Shown: piece by piece, positions 12,409-24,784 of the stretch
Layout: each line of letters starts with the position of its first letter
How positions within the stretch are numbered: the stretch's first letter is position 1
Assembly (NCBI GenBank): GCA_017311185.1
Contig: JAESUZ010000127.1
Location: 1,860,001 to 1,924,000, forward strand
Direction of reading: 5' to 3'
Length of the DNA: 64,000 nucleotides
DNA from: Proteles cristata cristata
Lineage: Eukaryota > Chordata > Mammalia > Carnivora > Hyaenidae
Translations under genes and position numbers: made by a program
Notes under the pieces: generated by a model
The model's input: the letters and a program-made list of their open reading frames with translations, nothing else
What the model was told of the DNA's origin: nothing
Databases searched by the model: none

Positions 12409-13560
12409 ATGAATTGGTCTGGGTTTTCTGAAAATGGTTCTCTAGGTGACAGGTTTGAAGGCACTACTACTAATGATTCTATTTCCAGCAGTAGAGAGAG
12501 CAGTGACAGTCCAGGACTTGATGTGGTAACAGACATATGTAAGCCATTGCCACTGGATACTTCCAACCAAATGCCAATGGAAAACAAGGTTCCGGGTGAC
12601 GATGTATTTGCTATCTTAGAACATTTTAGTCAAACTAAGTCATATAATAAGACTGATTGGTTGCCCCTAACTGTGCTGGAAACAGCAGAAAAAGAAAAGG
12701 AAGAGCTCTGGGCTTCAAATTCTCAGCACAAGATCTTCATAAACCACTTTAAAGCATTCACATCCTCTCTGAAAGAAACTCTTGTCTACTGCAGTTGCGC
12801 AGCTGAGATTTCTGAAAATCGAACTCAAAGTTTCATCCTGCAGCTGAATGAATTACAATGCAAATTGAATTCCCAAATACTCAGAGTATCTTCTGCTAAA
12901 GTGAGGGCATTGGTTAGGAAGGATAAGATCTAAAAATTGGAATGGGATCATATAGGTAGTTCCTGATAGAGCTGGGGATGTCAAACCTCTAAATCTGCCA
13001 AATTTTCTCTTCCCAGAAACACAGTTATCTTTGCCTAAAACAAACAAACAAACAAACACCATAATGGCCTCTCTGAGGCAATTACCTGACAAAGCACTAC
13101 TGTTTCTTCTCAGTATGTACCGCCTACCACCCTTCTTTGATTATAAATCTACCACTAAACTCAGTTCACAGACTCCCTCAAAGGTTGAGGTAGAGATTTT
13201 GACCCAAGAGAAGGTTCACTATTTACCAAAAGAAATGTAGGATTTTTTCTCCAATTTATACAAACAAATCTTAAGACTCTGTTAGAATGGATCATCAGAC
13301 TTTTAAATCATGATGGAGGAATATATAGTTGAATCAGGCTAAATTTGCTGATACAGGGCCAGTTACAAGAGATTCTGGATTCCAAGTTTTAGCATAAGGG
13401 ATTGGAAAAGGCTCTAACAATTTGGCTGGTTCACTGAAACATTGACTCAAGAATACTTGCACTAAAGGAGATTGAAGTGCCAGACTGTCTTGTATAGTTT
13501 AGAGTAAGGTATCCAAAGGCTTAGGGATATTGGAATGTTAGAGTGTTTTTATTATCTAAG
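12409..13560 (+). pseudogene. Endogenous retrovirus gag-like remnant (ERVL-like), disrupted
   Basis: An open frame of 174 codons runs from the ATG at 12409 to a stop at about 12933. A second 69-codon segment in another frame (13031-13240) continues the same sort of protein, and shorter scraps reach about 13560. The first part is acidic and Ser-rich (about residues 1-75). A Lys/Glu-rich, probably helical stretch follows, with ETAEKEKEELWA near residue 92 and leucine-rich heptad-like spacing around residues 120-165. This arrangement, downstream of an ERVL-type LTR, resembles the Gag of ERVL elements. Frameshifts after 12933 and multiple stops show it is not functional as a full Gag. No protease, reverse transcriptase or envelope is recognisable downstream. 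It could instead be an unrelated gene fragment; a protein search against ERVL Gag would decide. Confidence 0.55.
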
Positions 13561-13789
13561 GTTCTAATCTGGCACCATTCCTTAGTGCTCTAAGTGCCAG
13601 TGTTCTCTTTTCTTTCCTTGTATAAATTACATTATTATTACAAGTTAATTAAGTGAAGAAACAAAATCATTTTTTATAATCAAATTATAGACAGAGTATC
13701 AGTCTTTGCGTGTGAGGATGAGTATGTCTCTTTTCAGTCTTAAAAGCATATAATTATTAAATGTCTATATACTGATAACACATATATCT

Positions 13790-14395
13790 ATTGGAGGAGG
13801 TCATGGGGAAAATATGATAAGCAGTTGACCTGCAGACTGGACCCAGGCAATCAGAGGCTTCTCTCCCCAAACCCTTGGCCTTGGGATGTACATTCTGCCC
13901 ACCATTCACACAGTGGGAACCGTTTCAAGAACACAGACTTAAGAGAGCAATGTGCCATTGAGACCATCTGAACTAAATATGTGACTGAATCCATTAAGAC
14001 TTCTATATAAACTTTTAAAAAATGTTTATGTTTTTATTTTGAGAGACAGAGGGTGAGGGAGGGGCAGAGAGAGTGAGGTTGAGGATCCCAAGCAGACTCC
14101 AAGCTCAGTGAAGAGCCTGACACAGGACTCCCTCATGACTATGAGATCATGACTTGAGCCAAAATAAAGAGTGGGACACTTAACAGGCTGAGCCACCCAA
14201 ACACCCCATGACATCTATATAAATTTTTAAAATTCTGGCAGGTGAGGCAGAGATCTACTCATCTCATGACCATCCAAGACAATCTTCATAAATTCCCTTG
14301 CCTATTAAACCTGACACTTACCAATCTGGAGTGATCTGCCTCTTTCTTTGGTCTCTCTTTGACCTCTGTGTATGGGGACTAGTTTTTAAACCAAT
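13790..14395 (+). mobile_element. Possible class I ERV LTR, split by a SINE
   Basis: CATTGAGACCATCTGAACTA, TTGCCTATTAAACCTGACAC and GATCTGCCTCTTTCTTTGGT have the look of a retroviral LTR U3-R-U5 order with a degenerate poly-A signal. The SINE at 14021-14209 interrupts it, and the two halves join cleanly once that is removed. The ends are not defined and no target duplication was found. Confidence 0.4.
14021..14209 (-). mobile_element. CAN-SINE (type C), minus strand
   Basis: The tail AATGTTTATGTTTTTATTTT is on the left and the head GAGCCACCCAAACACCCC on the right. It is flanked by GACTTCTATATAAACTTTT (from about 13999) and GACATCTATATAAATTTTT (from 14210), an imperfect target duplication of about 20 bp. 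Confidence 0.93.
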
Positions 14396-14399
14396 GATA

Positions 14400-15852
14400 T
14401 ATTAAGCCAGGAAGGCTAATTTCTCTTTTGATTAAAGTACTTTTTTTAAAAAAAAATCCTGCATTTGGAAACCAAAAGAGATTCCAAATTATTTTGAGCT
14501 AACAAAACAGTAATCAGTAAAATCTGAAGAATGTCTTACTTAGGAACTCCTTTTTCCTGCCTCTCATGAACCAATCTAATCACCTGAGAAACATCAATTT
14601 AAAAGACCTCATAATATTTTTTTTCTGAATCTAGGGTCAGAACTAGGAAAGGCATTATTGAGAAACATTGTCAGAACATTCTGGTCAAAAACATAAAGAA
14701 TCTTTGATGTGTTGACTCTTCCATTAGTCATAACAACATATATTTAAGATAAATATGAAAAGTTTCACATAATATACCTTGAAAATTCTAGTTTTTCTTG
14801 GAGTGAAGAATTCTTATTGCTCTATTTTAAAACAAACTAGGAGCAAATAAAAGCATGAACGCACAAAATTAGACTCATGAGAACTGAAAGACTATATAAA
14901 TAAGGAAAAAATAAGCTTTGATTTTCTGAGACAAATTTATAAATGCTCAACAATAATTCTCTCCCCAATTTGAAAATCTTATTGTATACTCTAAGGTCAT
15001 AGTCTTCATTAACCTATCAGTTCTCTTATTATGTTTAAGGCTTTTTTCTTTTGCTTTTTAATATGCATAATACATTTACACAATATATACAGCTATATTA
15101 CACAATGTTAAGTGACAATATTATTTCAAGTTTTAATATTTTGCCTTAACATACAATTGAACTTATTTACAAGATAATATATATAATTGATTTTATCATT
15201 TTGATTTAACCTTTATACAAATGTATATATATGCATATACATATATATGCAGAAATATTATGCATATGTAAATATAAGTAAAAACTACATTGCATCTCTA
15301 TATTCTGTATTAGGGAACATGAGAATTTTTTTTGTAATAAAAGAAGTTCAGTAATGATTTCAAATACCAAAAGTCGGTTGGAAATTTTAGAGAATAAATT
15401 AGAGTCATTCTTTAAAGAATGATATTGATATCGATATCACTGTTGACACTAAAAATTCTGCAAAAATAAAGCACTTTTTAGAATTTATGTAACAATTTGA
15501 GTAGGATATCTCTCCACATTCACATAATTAGTACCACTATTTAAAATTGTAACAATCAATCTGCTTTATAAAAACTTAGGTTATTATAAACCAGTCTGGT
15601 TAAAGGTGTTTTTGTTTTCAAACTAAATGTTTTAGTAAAACTGTGTCCTGAATTGCCTTTTACTATCTGTTCAGTGTCAGAGTAGAGCCCTGTTCTATCT
15701 CTTCTATATCCAAACTAAACTTCTGATTTTTCCCTCTTACCTATTCCTTTGCCATATAAATCCCCTCTTTTTATTGTTTAGGTCAAAAATTTAGAATTAT
15801 TTTCATTCTTTTCTCTCATAGCAAACATTTTAACCCATCAGGGAAACTCTTG
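14400..15852. other. Intergenic, AT-rich; no gene seen
   Basis: No gene or dated repeat is visible. The stretch is very AT-rich; an alternating TA/CATATA patch lies at about 15215-15262, and the small palindrome GATATCGATATC at about 15428-15439. Confidence 0.45.
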
Positions 15853-15858
15853 ACTCTA

Positions 15859-16582
15859 TGTGAGGAATAAGCTTGGGAATTTCCTGAGCCTGCACCAATG
15901 GGTTAACAAGGCAAAAAGAATTAGAAAGCCATAGAATGTTCACACTCAAGTTTGGGTAAACAATATTAGGTAAATAAGTATAGGTAAGACAGGGCAAAGG
16001 CCCCAGTATAGGACAAGGGTATATGAGGTAAACAAGATTAGGTATTCAGGGCAGAAACACTCCCCAACTTAGTACAATCGCAGAAAGCTGCTTTCACAGG
16101 AAGGAAGGACCATATTAGGTAAATGGGTGAATAGAGCTATAGACCTCTTCGGGGCAAAGTTGCCCAGAGCAGAGCTTATTAGCAAAAAAAAAAAAGGTGC
16201 CTTGTTGACCCTGAGGTAGCATGCTCTGTCTTTCTTGTTCCCTATACATGTTTAGGTAAAGAGAGGTGGTGCCTCACATCTACTGTAAACAACCTTCCAC
16301 CCAGCACCAGGGTTTTGTTTTGTATTAACCCAAACCCCTAACACTGCATATCTTCAAAACCCCCTTTCCCTCACTCCCATGAGTTAATGTTCACAGTTTC
16401 ATTGTCCCTTTGTGCACATCAATCACTGTATTTATAAGCCATCTGATACTAATAAAAATGGAGCAAGGACCCTTAATCAGGGCTCTTGTCTTCTCCCAGA
16501 CATTAACCTCTCTCATATTTTTAACCCTGCATCCCACTTCCTTGCTGGACAAGAAAGAACTCTAGACCTGGAGTCCATGACA
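15859..16582 (+). mobile_element. Solo LTR with 6-bp target duplication (class II/ERVK-like)
   Basis: The element starts TGTGAGGAATAAGC and ends GAGTCCATGACA, with the canonical TG…CA termini. It is flanked by a perfect 6-bp direct repeat ACTCTA (15853-15858 and 16583-16588). A 6-bp duplication is typical of class II (betaretrovirus-like) integration. The 3' part has a TATA-like TATTTATAAGCC near 16430 and AATAAAAATGG near 16450 as a candidate poly-A signal. U3 carries several copies of a TTAGGTAAA/AGGTAAAC motif. No internal retroviral genes are present, so it arose by recombination between two LTRs. The family name cannot be given without a search. Confidence 0.8.
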
Positions 16583-16739
16583 ACTCTATCTTTATGATAT
16601 TCATCTAAACATTTTTTTCCCATTTCCATTGAATGGGTTCCTGATTGGGATCTCAGTTTTTACCTCCACTCCCTATCTATGCTGTGCATCAAATATAGAA
16701 TAAAGATGATTTGGCCTAAAATTATTAGTAAATTTATGA

Positions 16740-17005
16740 TACTCCTTTGTTCCCAACTGTCTAATGACTTTCTATTTTGTTTAGAGTGAAAGCTTTAAAA
16801 GTAAAAATCCTTAAATCCTTACATGATTTGGTCCTGAATGTCTCTCTGTTCTCACTTGCTGCTATTCTCTGCCATGTTTGCTCCCTGCAGTCATCTTGCC
16901 TCCTTGTTGTTGATTTGTGGGCCCCCCAAGTTCGCTCCTGCTTCACATCATGGCATGTGGCCCTCCTTTCTTATTTTCGCCTTTCCCTCCAGTTCTCAAA
17001 GGGCT
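16740..17005 (+). mobile_element. L2 LINE fragment, plus strand
   Basis: The order AATGACTTTCTATT, CTTACATGATTTGGTCCTGA, TGCTATTCTCTGCCATGTTT and TCTTGCCTCCTTGTTG fits the L2 segment read as 'gacttcccattgctc … tgatctggcccctgccta … ccacactggccttcttgctg'. It is ancient and untranslatable. Confidence 0.65.
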
Positions 17006-17119
17006 CATAAAAAAATAATAAACATCCTCTCTCTCTCTGTCCCTCCCCCCACAAATAAATAACTTGATTAATTTAAAAAAATGATCACCAAGTAGAATTA
17101 TATAGTCAACACAAATTAC

Positions 17120-17740
17120 TTCACTTCAAAAAAAAAGAAGTGGTTAATGGCTTTTTCAGAATAACAAAAACTCTTGTATTCACCACCAGCAGAACCTGAC
17201 CAAATCAGAGCCTCAGGGAAATGTTTCGAGGTTGAAGCTCAGAGATGCCACAGTGAATAAAAGGCAGAGGAAAAGGTAAACATACATGGAAATCTGTATA
17301 AATACCAAGTGTACAAGACAATTAAAAATATCTTTTGAGGTTTAAAGTATACAGACATTTAAAATACCTGTCACATATATTATTTGAAAGAAGCTTAAAG
17401 TAGTCTAAATATTCAAAGTTCCTTACATAATCCAGAAAGTGATAAAAGAAAAAAATATATGTATAGGAAAATAGAAAAAAGAATGCAGTTTAACCCAAGG
17501 AAATTGTAAAGAAAAAGTAAAAGAGGAGAATAAAAATGAGGGAAAGTACAAATCACCAAAATCAGTTTACAAAAGATACAGAACTCGAAGTACCATTACA
17601 TTACATATTTGTAGATAAACAAAGATTTCTAATAAAAAATAAAGCTAACAAAACTGACAGAAAAAATATAAAATCAGAAAATCCCACTAATATGAAAAGG
17701 AAAAGTCATAGAATAACCTCAGTAGATAAAGAATAGGTAT
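17120..17740 (+). mobile_element. Possible ancient L1 5' or inter-ORF fragment, plus strand
   Basis: A Lys-rich, A-rich stretch with TTTAAAGTATACAGACATTT, ATTATTTGAAAGAAGCTTAA and AGCTAACAAAACTGACAG reminds me of the non-coding 5' part of older mammalian L1s. No intact frame exists. The assignment is uncertain; plain A-rich intergenic sequence is the alternative. Confidence 0.35.
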
Positions 17741-17759
17741 TTGATTAAAAATAGTATCT

Positions 17760-18890
17760 ATTCATAACAAAAAAAACTTTAGTAAATTGGAAACCAAAGG
17801 GAACTTCATTAATCTAAGATTTATGTTAAAAATGTCAGTTTTTTTAATCCTTTTGTTATTTTGCTTTGGTATGGTTATTATACCTATTTTCCAATTCTCA
17901 GCCAAAATCTCATTTATAACTCATATTTAAGCATACTATATATTTTTTTAAATAAATATGAGTACTTTAAAGTTTATGCCTGATTACCATGGCTCTTTTG
18001 ACACGTTTTTTTCTTCAGGATTATCACTCCATGACCTATCACTTGTATGAACATAATTAGGTCCTCACTTTTGGGGACCTGGATGATATTATCTTATTCC
18101 AGAAAATATTTAGCTTGGTTTCCTGCAGGTGCCCAGGTGAGAAACACTAGCCTGATCCAGAGTCTGAGGCTGAGAATTGGACTCTGACCTCACGAAGACT
18201 AGCATATTCTAGTTTACTTTTGCTTTGTAAGTGTAGCCCTTTGGAGCCCAAATGAAAAATCTGCATTTTTGCTGGTCTTCCTCTTTATCAAGTCCTGAAA
18301 TTCATTATTTTTTCTTCCTCTCTTGTTGGGCCCTAATCATCTCAGAACAAGTATTTGTAGAAAAATAAGTGGCTCTAAGTATGACAATCAACTCTCTAGT
18401 TTCCTATATTCTTTCAGATCTTGCCTTTAAAAATCTTCCATGCCGTGGTAGATCCCCAATACATTGGAACAAGCTTTTAAAAATATCTTGTTTAGCTTTT
18501 CCTGTTGTTCTCAGTGGGAGGATTTGTCCTGATTACCTACTGTGCCATTAGCTCAAGTTAAACTCCCATTATATTTATTTTTAAGTGTAATTGGTGTATT
18601 TGGACATAATGCTAAATTTTCTATTTATAGTAATGATGCTAAGTTCCATTAAAATAAAGTTAGTGAGTAAAATGGGAGTCAATTTGAATAGAAATATCAA
18701 GTAAACAGTGCATATAGAAGTTAGGTAAACATGCCTAGTGACTGAACATTAAAAAATGCCAGTGACTGAAGTTTGGAAAACAAAATGAAATGATTATGTT
18801 AAATGAATAGTTCAGTGCCTTCCAAGCTTTTGGTATTTAGGGGTACCTACCTCTCCTAACATGAAGTCATTCTGTCTGATAGGACCTCTG
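17760..18890. other. Intergenic, nothing recognised
   Basis: No gene or clear repeat. The segment at about 18000-18250 is less AT-rich and unclassified. Confidence 0.4.
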
Positions 18891-18959
18891 TTCATAGACT
18901 CAATTTCCAAAATATCAAGGTTCTGCTTTGTTCCTAAACCCTGTACAGTTCCAGCTTTG

Positions 18960-19600
18960 CTCTTTTACTCTTCTAGCAAATATTTACTTAAAATCCACTG
19001 TCAAGATTTGTGTAAAATGTTGGTGATTTGGTGCCTAATCTCAAGGGGCTCATGGCTTATCTGATGAGATAGAAGAATAAGCAAATTGCAGTAATGTCCT
19101 AAGTGCAAGAAGAGAATCAGGGACAAGAAACAGAAATAGCAGTGCACTATCAGTACAATTCACTTTTTCTTGGGGTGGGAAGATATGAAAAGTTTCTTGG
19201 GGAATCTGGGGATGGATATATTAATAATAATCTGCCAGGTATGGAAGAAGGAAAGTGAAGACGATCTAAGCTGAAAATCAGGGTGGGGGGATTACTAGAG
19301 AGAAAAGAGCTTGAATAAATGCAAAAAAAAAAGTATGCAGCAATGTGGTTTGGTTGGGTAACTGGACTGAATCAATTATCATTGACATAATACTTGAGAT
19401 AAGGGAAGAACAAGGTTATTTGGTTTGGAGAAAAAAGTAGGAGTGAGGTCACAAGGGAATACAAAGCACTCTGACTATTCTCCATAATCAACAGAATCGC
19501 TGATGGGGTTAGTATAATCACACGTTTGTACTTATCCAAGAGCATGTCGGAAAATATGATTTAGGCATCAAGGTGAGAACTAGAACCTACACAACAGGAT
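18960..19600 (-). mobile_element. L2 LINE fragment, minus strand
   Basis: GCAAATATTTACTTAAAATC then CTAATCTCAAGGGGCTCATG match the reverse complement of the L2 3' end. Continuing rightwards, the G/A-rich sequence (AAGAAGAGAATCAGGGACAA, GGTATGGAAGAAGGAAAGTG) matches the body of the same element in order. It is old and heavily mutated. Confidence 0.6.
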
Positions 19601-20237
19601 CATCACAAAGTATGTCATCAAATTATGAGACTTATTTTTCACAGAAGTCATATCTTTGGAGTTGCAACAATAAACAATTCTTTGAAACTTCAACATCAAT
19701 GGTTCTTGTTTCTGTCAGTATTTTGAGGTATACATTACAGTACACATAATCTCATCAACGGCCCCCAGTGGTCCAGTCGGACCCAGCATTAATGGCTAGA
19801 AGATGAATATTCAAAGATAAATTAATTAACTGTCCTCCTGACATTAAAATATGTATATACAAAGAGATGGACTTCCTGTACAGTACTGGAAGTAAGGATG
19901 TGGTGATTGAAATTAAAATTTTACTCTCTGTGTCTTCAGCTTGCATGTATCAATGTTGCTATCAAATAAACCTTGGTGGCTGATAAATCATAATTATTTT
20001 GTTGATGTGATTCATTGGTCAGCTTTCATCAGAAACCTTCATAAATCTTAAGGTACCAGGTATCAAGTAAGCAAATGAATCAAAATTATGAGATATAGCA
20101 ATGACTGCTGATTTCCACAAGGGGGCACTTTTAAACTCAGAAACTCAGTTCTCCACTTGTCCAAACCTTAAGGTTGTTACTTGGGAATACGATGATTGTG
20201 GCCCTTTGCATTAATTCCCAGTATTTGTAAATGTCTT

Positions 20238-20447
20238 CTTTAAAACAATTTTTTTCATGTATATATTTTGAGAAACAGAGAAAGAATGCACAGAGGAGGA
20301 GCAGAGAGGGAGAGAGAGAATCCCAAACAGACCCCACAGTGTCAGCACAGAGCCCACCACTGGGCTCGATCTCATGCACCAGGAGATCATGACTTGACCT
20401 AAAATCAAGAGTCAGACACTTAACTGACTGAGCCACCCACGTGCACC
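20238..20447 (-). mobile_element. CAN-SINE (type C), minus strand
   Basis: The head GAGCCACCCACGTGCACC is at the right end, with AAAATCAAGAGTCAGAC inside. The target duplication TGTAAATGTCTT is perfect at 20226-20237 and 20448-20459. Confidence 0.95.
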
Positions 20448-20459
20448 TGTAAATGTCTT

Positions 20460-22908
20460 TGTTTTGAGAAAAAAAATAATAAGCATCTTTTCCTCAAAGT
20501 CATTGGCAGATATATTGTCTTTTGAAAATACATAGTCTCTCCTTCATTTTTCTTATTATTTTAGAAGTATTATATAAAGAAAAAATTTGGTATGAGTTCA
20601 GCTTTTCCCTTTTCCATTTGCTTTTCAATTTTTTAAGAACCTAGAAGGGTAACTGAGGGTTGTCATTCATATAAGAGCTTCCATTTCCCTCATAGTCTAA
20701 AATGTTTGTAGTTAGTAGACAACTTTTGAGGAATATGTACAAAGTTTGAGTGCTTTCTTGGCAAATGAAAAAAATTCTCTAAACTTGAATTCTAACTTGG
20801 ATAAAAGGAACACTATTCCTAGACTTTGGCAAAATTATGAGCTGTCTATCTAGAAAGAAATTCCTTAATTAAATAGTAGCTTTTCATGAAGTGTGCTCAT
20901 GTATTCATTTCCAGCCATGATGTGAAGCAAAAAAAAAAAAATTCTCACCTATTCACTGATACAAAAATTCTTCATCATCACTTTATCCACTCTAGAGAGA
21001 GAGTGTGTTTGAATTATTATTTTGTAATATTTCTGATCTGGTAAATATCGGTGTGATGGAATTCTTTTATGTTGGGTGACTGATATATATTACTTCATAG
21101 AAACACCTACGGCGATTTCTACAATTTAGTAACCTGTCTTATAGCTAATTTTTTAAGTGTAATCCATATGTATGTATTTTTAATTTTCTGGGTTTTTGTT
21201 ACACTCTCATTCCTCTGCTCCCTCCTGAATTTGAAGGTAAGAAAACAGAAAACAATTGGAGAATTTTTGTCTCTGGTGAGGCTGCCACATGTGCCTTTTT
21301 CAGAGTTTTGAGTTAACTGTGGAAGTTATGGAAAGTGATTATGTCAAGTTCACCCTCAACAAAATGAGGAAATTAATTTGCTAAATACTGACTCTAAAAT
21401 TCTGTGATTCCATTATTTTTATGATTTATTATAAATCAGTGAAAAGATTTCTTAAACATTTCTATCCTAATCCATCTAAATGTTTTTTCCTCATATGAAC
21501 AGTCTCCTACACAATGTTAATACAATTCAGAGTATGGTTGGCACTATTTTGGGCTATCTTCAAAGACCAAAGAAAATTCTTTGGAAAATCTGAGTCACAG
21601 AAAGAAAATCTTGGAGAATTAATGGAATTTTTGAAAGGCATCATAGTTTTTCAGAGTTGAATATGGCAAACAGGATATAAGAGTTCTTCTTTATCTTATT
21701 ATTATTCTGTTTTTTCTATCCCCATGCTACTTTTATTTGTTTTTATTATGTCTTTTATCCTGTTTTCACCTGATACTATACATTGCCCTTAATCTTTAAT
21801 ACAGATTCTCTCCTTCCCTACTAGATTGTAAACACTTTGAAGTCAAGAACTATTATGCTGATTTATTAGAAATTCCCTGTAGTTTGCTGAAACATTTTTA
21901 ATACATTCAAATGCATCAGATACTCTTCAGATTTTATGTAATTTATAAAACACTCTCAGAGACTATTTATTGACTTATTTATCTAGATTTATAGCTCTCC
22001 ATGCATAAAGTACAAATGTGAACATGGGGTCTCTCATTCATCACAATCAACACCCAAATTCACTTCACTTTTCTGATGTATCCCCTTCTTTCTGTATCTC
22101 CTGTCTCCCACCTACTCAATTTCCTCTTTTCTTATGGCTTTTCTCAAGGGGTATATCAAAAAGGACACATGGAAGGTAAACTTTTCTATAATCTACATGT
22201 CTTGACAATGTCTTTACTTTGTCCAACGGGTGTTTAATGTTTGTCTTTAGCTTCCATTTGTCTTGCTTTGCATCTAGACTCTTTCTTCTTGTAAAGCATG
22301 TAGACCTGTCTCTTACATCCATTTTTTTTTAACATCTTACTAGTGCCTTGAGTTAGGTCTATTTTTCTTCTACATTTGTAGTCATTTTATGTGCTCTTTC
22401 AAACTGAATATTTATATTCTTTGCAGTTCTTAGAAGTATTCTTGAAACATTTTTGATAAATTTCATACTGTTTTTTCCCCCTGCTCTTTATTTCTGATAC
22501 CTTAATAAGGGATTTTCTGGGTTTGTTCTTTAATTACCTTCTCTCGCTTCTCAAAATCTTTTCATCTTTTGTTCTACTTTCTAGCAGTTTTCCCTGACTT
22601 TGTCCTTCAACTTCCTATTGAGTCTTCTTTTTCTATCATTATATTTTTAATGTTTAAGGTTTTGTTGTTGTTGTTGTTCTCTGAATATATCCTTTTTAAA
22701 AATATTCTGTTATTTTTAATGGATGCAGAACCTTTTCTTATTTCTCTCAGGATATTAGTGGTAGTTTTTTTGTTTCTTTTTCCATTTTTTTAAAACGATC
22801 TTCTCCCAGGTTAGTATCATCTGTTCCTTCTAATAGCTTTTTCTCATTGTTTGTTCTGTTCCTATTTGTCATATTAAATGTTTTTGTTGGATATTCAGTG
22901 TCCCTTAC
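20460..22908. other. Intergenic, mostly unclassified
   Basis: Only a small L2 scrap (21781-21905) is recognisable. The T-rich region 22100-22900 contains no assignable coding frame; it may be an ancient repeat that I cannot name. Confidence 0.4.
21781..21905 (+). mobile_element. L2 LINE 3' scrap, plus strand
   Basis: CTAGATTGTAAACACTTTGA followed by AGTCAAGAACTATTATGCTG matches the L2 words 'agaatgtaagctccatgagg' and 'gcagggactttgtctg' in order. Confidence 0.5.
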
Positions 22909-22920
22909 TGGTTTATCTTT

Positions 22921-23131
22921 TTTAAATTTATTTTTAGTATTTATCATTTTTGAGAAAGAGAGAGAGAGGGCAAGTGGGGAGGGTCAGAGAGAGGGAGACC
23001 CAGAATCGGAAGCAGGCTACAGGCCCTGAGCCATCAGCACGGAGCCGATATGGGGCTTGTACCCACAGACCACGGGATCCTGACATGAGCTCAAGGTGGC
23101 CACTTAACCAACTGAGCCACTCAGGCGCCCC
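22921..23131 (-). mobile_element. CAN-SINE (type A), minus strand
   Basis: It ends GAGCCACTCAGGCGCCCC. An approximate direct repeat CTGGTTTATCTTT (22908-22920) and CTGGTTTTTTCATCTTT (from about 23131) flanks it. Confidence 0.94.
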
Positions 23132-24364
23132 TGGTTTTTTCATCTTTAAACAAAGGGCACTAAAATCTTGTTGGAAATTTTGAGCATGTAGGGAGCTTAT
23201 TGGGTTTTTTTGGTCTTGTTTGTTTGTTTGTTTTGTTTTGTTGCCTTACTTGAAAGTGATCTGCCTCGATGATTATATTGTAGCCAAGATTAATGTCAAC
23301 AGTTCCACACACTGTCAAGTGTTTAATAAAGCTATTTCAAGGTATTCCTGCCCCTGGCATCCCTTTCCTTTGACTAAGCAGCCTACAGGGATCTTAAACT
23401 GAGCACCTTCACGCAAACACATATCCTACATCGCAGCCTATAGAGTCACAAGTGATATAAATTCCTGATGTGACTTTCCCAACAGTCCTGTGACCTATAG
23501 TCTCTTCTACTTCTCAGTACCTTCCCCTTATGTTCCCCTTAGATAAGACCTTTATGGGATTTACCAAACCTTTGTTTTTATTGGTTTTAATTGATAGGTC
23601 CAGCTTTAGCCCAAGAATACCAAAGCACTCCACAGATCCTAATAAAGGCATATTGGCCCAGGTCCTGCCTCTCCTCCTATCTGTACTCTGCCTTTAACTT
23701 CCCATGTGGCCCCTCCAGGCATATCAGGTGACTCTTCTAGGGCCTGTGAGAAATGAACATCTGTATTTCAGTTTCTCTTGGGGTCTGTTGTTGAACCATG
23801 ACTCACCACCTGCCACCTTGTATTCTATGTAACAAATGTTATTTTTAAAAAGTTGTAGCACACACAAATATCTATTCATTCACCTCATATATACCATGTG
23901 TGGTGTTACTTAAGACTTGGAATCATATGGTTCTGGATCTTGTAATTATAGTAACATTATCTTATGAAAATTTTATAACATTATTCATATTATTTGGAAA
24001 AATGATAGTTAATGACTCTATTGTCATTAACTGAATTGAATATGTGTTTTTATAAATGAATCAGGTACAGAGAGAAAGACAAAACCACCTGTAACATCCT
24101 TCTGAGCATTCATTTCTCTGACTACAATTGCCATATTCTAACAAGATTTTCCCCAGACAGGGCCTAAGTGGTGTTGCCAACACTCCACAGAATTTCTACC
24201 CAAGTATATCAATCAAATCTGAGTCAAGTATCAAGTAGGATGTAAACAATCAACAAAAACAAATTATGAGACTGGAAATTGGAGAAATAAAAAATGGCTA
24301 TGGAATATAATATGAAATTTATTAAGGTTAGATATGAAAATTTAAAAAGTGAACAACTGAGGGG
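23132..24364 (+). other. Unclassified; possible LTR-like segment at about 23350-23830
   Basis: CCTAATAAAGGCATATTGGC at about 23638 looks like a poly-A signal. It is followed by pyrimidine-rich CCTGCCTCTCCTCCTATCTG, as in the R-U5 part of retroviral LTRs. No ends or target duplication are visible. The rest is unassigned. Confidence 0.3.
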
Positions 24365-24585
24365 TTTAAATTTTAGTTAGCTAACATACAGTGTAACATT
24401 AGTTTCAGTGTACAAGATAGTGATTCAACACTTCTGTACAACACCCAGTGCTCATCACAGCAAATGGCCTTAATCCCCATCACCTATTTTACCCATTCCC
24501 CAGTCAGCTCCCCTCTGGTAAGTATCAGCTTGTTCTCAGTGAAGAGTCTGTTTCTTGGCTTACCTCCTTTTATCCCCCCAATAAG
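24365..24585 (-). mobile_element. Carnivore L1 3' UTR fragment, minus strand
   Basis: On the plus strand, TTAGTTTCAGTGTACAAGAT, GTGATTCAACACTTCTGTAC and CACCCAGTGCTCATCACAG are diagnostic words of the reverse-complemented carnivore L1 3' UTR. It is severely 5'-truncated. Confidence 0.85.
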
Positions 24586-24599
24586 TTTTAAAATTATCT

Positions 24600-24770
24600 G
24601 AGGCATTTAGGGGGCATTAAGAATGCAAGCTTGGAGCCAGACAGATTGTGTTCAAATCTAACTCTATCACTTAGTTACCTGATGCTGAAAGATTTAACCT
24701 CTAAGACCCTGCTTCTTCAATTATTAAGTAAAAATTAAGAAATGATTAATTTATAAGATTACTTTAAAAA
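24600..24770 (+). mobile_element. MIR, plus strand
   Basis: GCAAGCTTGGAGCCAGACAG, GTTCAAATCTAACTCTATCA and TTAACCTCTAAGACCCTGCT are the MIR head, box B and core words in order and with the expected spacing. Confidence 0.8.
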
Positions 24771-24784
24771 TTTAAAAATATAAT

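Noticed and set aside
15428..15439. GATATCGATATC palindrome as an operator
   Set aside because: A 12-bp palindrome in AT-rich mammalian DNA is common by chance and has no neighbouring promoter.
22100..22900. T-rich stretch as a coding region on the minus strand
   Set aside because: Frames are short and Lys/Asn-rich as expected from reversed T-rich DNA; no family resemblance.
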